The position numbers and the translations under genes are program-made. The notes under the pieces were generated by a model. The model worked only from the letters and a program-made list of their open reading frames with translations. It had not been told where the DNA came from and did not search any database. Below are positions 12,690 to 15,135 of a DNA stretch of 15,135 nt, piece after piece (position 1 is the first letter of the stretch; each line of letters begins with the position of its first letter). This DNA is from Acidobacteriota bacterium (lineage in GTDB: Bacteria > Acidobacteriota > Vicinamibacteria > Vicinamibacterales > 2-12-FULL-66-21), in the NCBI GenBank assembly GCA_013362195.1, contig JABFWM010000647.1:1-15135 (forward strand). The letters run 5' to 3'.

Positions 12690-15135
12690 CTACCCCTGCT
12701 CCTGGACCGCCTGCGCGACGACCGCCGCGGCGGCGCCGCATTGGTGCGCGACGCGCAGCGCAAGACCTGCCGATGCCAGCCCGAGGGTGATGGCAGCGAA
12801 CCAGCCGCCGTTCAGACCCGCCGCCGCGGCCAGCACCGCGATGACGATGACGAGTGTGAGCACCGTCTTCGAGACCGTCGGCCACCAGCGAATGCGAACC
12901 AGCTGGTTGCCCGCTCCATGATCTTCGACCGCCATGACCAGACGGACCGCGCCAATCGCGCCGCATCCAACGCGCAGGTCCCATCGATCCCAGTCGCCGC
13001 CGCGCCGCACCGTGGCGCCGACGCTGCGCAGCGCCTGCTCGATGCGGCGCAGGTGCTCTGCGGGGGCCTGCCCGCGCGGCGTCCAGTGTGCGAAGGCTCG
13101 CGGCCACGGCACGGTCGGACGCACGCCAGGCGGCGGTGCGCACGATCCCGCCTGCAGCCGGCCGCACAGGCGCGCGACCGGATGGACCACGTGGAGGAAC
13201 GCGGTGAGAAGGCGCAGTCCGAGTTGCCGCAGCCGCGCCTCAGGACCGGCGCAGGTGCTCGGAAAGGTCACTGAGCTCGTGCTCAACCATCCCTGCACCA
13301 GGGGTGCGGCACTCGTGAAGATCAGCAGCGGCGTCGCAAACAGCAGCGGACGCCACTCAGCGCCGAGCGCGGTCAGCACCGCGAGGATCGGAATCAGGAA
13401 GTACCATTCGGGCATCAGCGAAAGCGAGTAGAGCGCGTGCGGGGCCGGCTGATACAACCGCTGAAAGGGCGCTGCGCCCCACCTGCCGTGATAGATGCGT
13501 CCTCGCCGGAAGTCCAGCGCCCGGGTGAGCGCGCGGCTGTAGATGCGGCCGCTCCATGCGAGCTGCCCGGTATCGTTGTACTTCTCGGGCCATTTCCGTT
13601 TGAGCAGGCCTTCCGCCCGTCCGTACCCTCGTTGCTGTCGCCAATAGGCGCGCACGGAGTTGCGACGGTGGTGCCAGACGAGCGCCGTCGGGTGATAGCC
13701 AAGCGTCCAGCCGCGGTCCTGCAATCGCCAGCAGACGTCCACATCGTCGCCCGCCACGCGGAACTGCGGATCGAAACCACCGATGGCTTCGAGGCATGCC
13801 TTCCGGAACGCCATGTTGCAGCCCGGAATGTGTTCGGCCACGCGGTCGGAGAGCAGCACGTGCACCGGTCCGCCCGGCGCGTTGGCCACGCACTGCGCAA
13901 TCGGCCCGTCGGAATGGGGCGGAAGATTCGGTCCGCCGATGCCGGCGTGGTTCGTGGTGCGGAACGCTGCCGCCAGGTATTGCAGCCACTGCGGGTCCGG
14001 GTAGGCGTCATCGTCGATGTAGGCGATGATGTCGCCTCGTGCGGCGAGCATGCCCGTGTTGCGGGCGTGGCTCAGCCCGAGGTTCTCGGTCTGGATCAGC
14101 CGCACGTCGTACTCGCGGACGATGTCGGCGGTCGCATCGGTCGAGCCGTCGTCGACGACAATCACCTCGAAATCCGGGTAATCGAGCCGCGCGACTCCTT
14201 CGAGGCACCCGCGGATCGTCCGTGATCCGTTGTAGGTGCAGATGACGACGGAGATCGCCGGCCAGGGCTGATTGCCGAACGGGACATCGGCCAGCGCCGT
14301 GCGGACGGCCGCAAGCGCCGGCTTCGGACGGCGCTCGCGATCCGTGATGCCGAACGCCCAGTCGTCGACTTCGGCGCCCGCGCGGTGCCACTCGTCGGTC
14401 CACGCGAACACGATCGCTCCCGCGCACCCGCCGGCAAACGCCGTCCTGATCTGCCAGTCGAGGCTTGCCGCCTGCCGCACCTCGCCGTTGCGAAGCGAGT
14501 CGAGCCCGATTTCGCTCAGGATCACGGGACGATCGGTGGCGACGTTGTGCAGGCGGGCGAGGTAGGCCTCGAAGGCCTCCGGTTGCTCGAGATAGACGTT
14601 GTAGCAGACGAAATCGAGGCACGGCAGCTCGAGATATTCCGTCGAGGGGTAATTGACGTAGGTGACCAGCCCGCCGGGATCCTCGTCCTTCACCGCGCGA
14701 TAGAGCTGCGTCAGGAAGCGTTCGACGCGGCGGTGACCGTACCAGCGGGCGATCTGCGTCGAGATCTCGTTGCCCAGCGAGTACGCCAGCAGCGCGGGAT
14801 GGCCCGCGCATTCACGGACGCGGCTTCGCACCACGCGCACCGGGTCGACGTCGCGGCGCCGATCGATGAGGAATCCGATGTACTGCTCGGCCGATAGGCC
14901 AACCATCACGCGAAGGCCATGCCGGCAGGCCGCGTCGAGCAGCGAGCGCGGCGGCATCGTGTGGGGGATCCGCACGGCGTTGAAGCCGTTGGCCGCCATC
15001 AGACGGAAATCGCGATCGATCCTGTCGAGATCGTGGTACTCGTGCCCGTTGGCGTCGGGGCGGAACGCCCCGTATGTGACGCCGCGCACGTAGAGTTTCT
15101 CGTCGCCGGCGACGAGGAACTTGCCGCGGACCGCT
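12690..15135 (-). CDS. Glycoside hydrolase (clan GH-A)-GT2 glycosyltransferase fusion with C-terminal membrane helices, 5' end outside window
   Basis: The frame is open at the right edge (15 more residues, including GKFLVAGDEKLY, precede the in-frame GTG at 15089), so the start lies upstream. Residues counted from that GTG: 1 to about 265 form a GH2/GH5-like TIM barrel, with NAVRIPHT (37-44), SLGNEIS (acid/base Glu108), VILSEIGLDS (nucleophile Glu193) and IVFAWTDEWHRAG. Residues 277 to about 530 are a GT2 transferase: SVVICTYNGS (280-289), VVDDGSTDAT, AYIDDDAYPDPQW (DDD 359-361), IPGCNMAFRK, GGFDPQFRVAGDDVDVCWRL, and QQRGYGR (485-491). Hydrophobic segments at about 550-575, 581-600, 742-760 and 762-780 follow, so the protein is probably anchored in the inner membrane with GT2 in the cytosol. 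No signal peptide can be judged. A glycosidase joined to a transferase may trim and extend the same glycan, or the barrel may only bind. First visible gene of the operon. Confidence 0.88.
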   Translation of the reverse strand, partial: AVRGKFLVAGDEKLYVRGVTYGAFRPDANGHEYHDLDRIDRDFRLMAANGFNAVRIPHTMPPRSLLDAACRHGLRVMVGLSAEQYIGFLIDRRRDVDPVRVVRSRVRECAGHPALLAYSLGNEISTQIARWYGHRRVERFLTQLYRAVKDEDPGGLVTYVNYPSTEYLELPCLDFVCYNVYLEQPEAFEAYLARLHNVATDRPVILSEIGLDSLRNGEVRQAASLDWQIRTAFAGGCAGAIVFAWTDEWHRAGAEVDDWAFGITDRERRPKPALAAVRTALADVPFGNQPWPAISVVICTYNGSRTIRGCLEGVARLDYPDFEVIVVDDGSTDATADIVREYDVRLIQTENLGLSHARNTGMLAARGDIIAYIDDDAYPDPQWLQYLAAAFRTTNHAGIGGPNLPPHSDGPIAQCVANAPGGPVHVLLSDRVAEHIPGCNMAFRKACLEAIGGFDPQFRVAGDDVDVCWRLQDRGWTLGYHPTALVWHHRRNSVRAYWRQQRGYGRAEGLLKRKWPEKYNDTGQLAWSGRIYSRALTRALDFRRGRIYHGRWGAAPFQRLYQPAPHALYSLSLMPEWYFLIPILAVLTALGAEWRPLLFATPLLIFTSAAPLVQGWLSTSSVTFPSTCAGPEARLRQLGLRLLTAFLHVVHPVARLCGRLQAGSCAPPPGVRPTVPWPRAFAHWTPRGQAPAEHLRRIEQALRSVGATVRRGGDWDRWDLRVGCGAIGAVRLVMAVEDHGAGNQLVRIRWWPTVSKTVLTLVIVIAVLAAAAGLNGGWFAAITLGLASAGLALRVAHQCGAAAAVVAQAVQEQG

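Noticed and set aside
9983..12790. 935-codon open frame on the plus strand
   Set aside because: It is antisense to the ABC-kinase gene, has no recognisable domain, and arises from GC-rich codon bias on the opposite strand.
1..15135. CRISPR array, tRNA, rRNA, insertion sequence or riboswitch
   Set aside because: I looked for regularly spaced repeats, transposase motifs, terminal inverted repeats and conserved RNA features and saw none.

Overview
This is a high-GC bacterial window with dense genes, strong G/C bias at third codon positions and many ATGA/GTGA stop-start overlaps. The gene types (bacterial GH15 amylase-like enzyme, TVP38-type membrane protein, large glycosyltransferase operon) would suit an Acidobacteriota (Vicinamibacteria-like) or proteobacterial soil organism. 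That is an impression, not a determination; no rRNA or other phylogenetic marker is present.

Left edge (1-643, minus strand). A small metal-handling locus. A MerR-family-type promoter at 157-188 (TTGACT, 20-bp spacer, GACAAT) carries a perfect dyad of the ZntR/CadR/PbrR class. It points left into the first 45 codons of a cysteine-containing protein resembling CopZ-type Fe-S metallochaperones, which runs off the window. Just upstream is a TVP38/TMEM64 (VTT) membrane protein that has lost its C-terminal half.

Middle-left (644-3306, plus strand). A 324-bp divergent intergenic region holds a candidate promoter and a hairpin. It is followed by a GH15 glucoamylase/trehalase-type hydrolase, translationally coupled (GTGA) to a small four-helix membrane protein of unknown function. 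A hairpin without a T tract lies between this pair and the convergent operon.

Right (3355-15135 and beyond, minus strand). One tightly packed operon of nine genes, read from right to left: (1) a glycoside hydrolase (clan GH-A)-GT2 glycosyltransferase fusion with C-terminal membrane helices, cut by the right edge; (2) a type IV ABC exporter whose C-terminus carries an APH-type kinase domain; (3) a RimK-like ATP-grasp ligase; (4) a GT-B-like glycosyltransferase; (5) an APH-type kinase; (6) a YdjC/ChbG-type carbohydrate deacetylase; (7) a paralogue of gene 4 broken by a frameshift; (8) a paralogue of gene 5; (9) a PPC/DUF296 protein. Most junctions overlap by 4 bp or are separated by less than 30 bp.

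Taken together the operon encodes glycosyl transfer, amino-sugar deacetylation, ATP-dependent phosphorylation (three APH domains), probable amide-bond formation and export. The simplest inference is a pathway that builds and exports a modified glycoconjugate or small glycosylated metabolite. The product is unknown. The exporter-kinase fusion, the glycosidase-glycosyltransferase fusion and the duplicated GT-kinase cassette are the main reasons to treat it as a possibly undescribed system.
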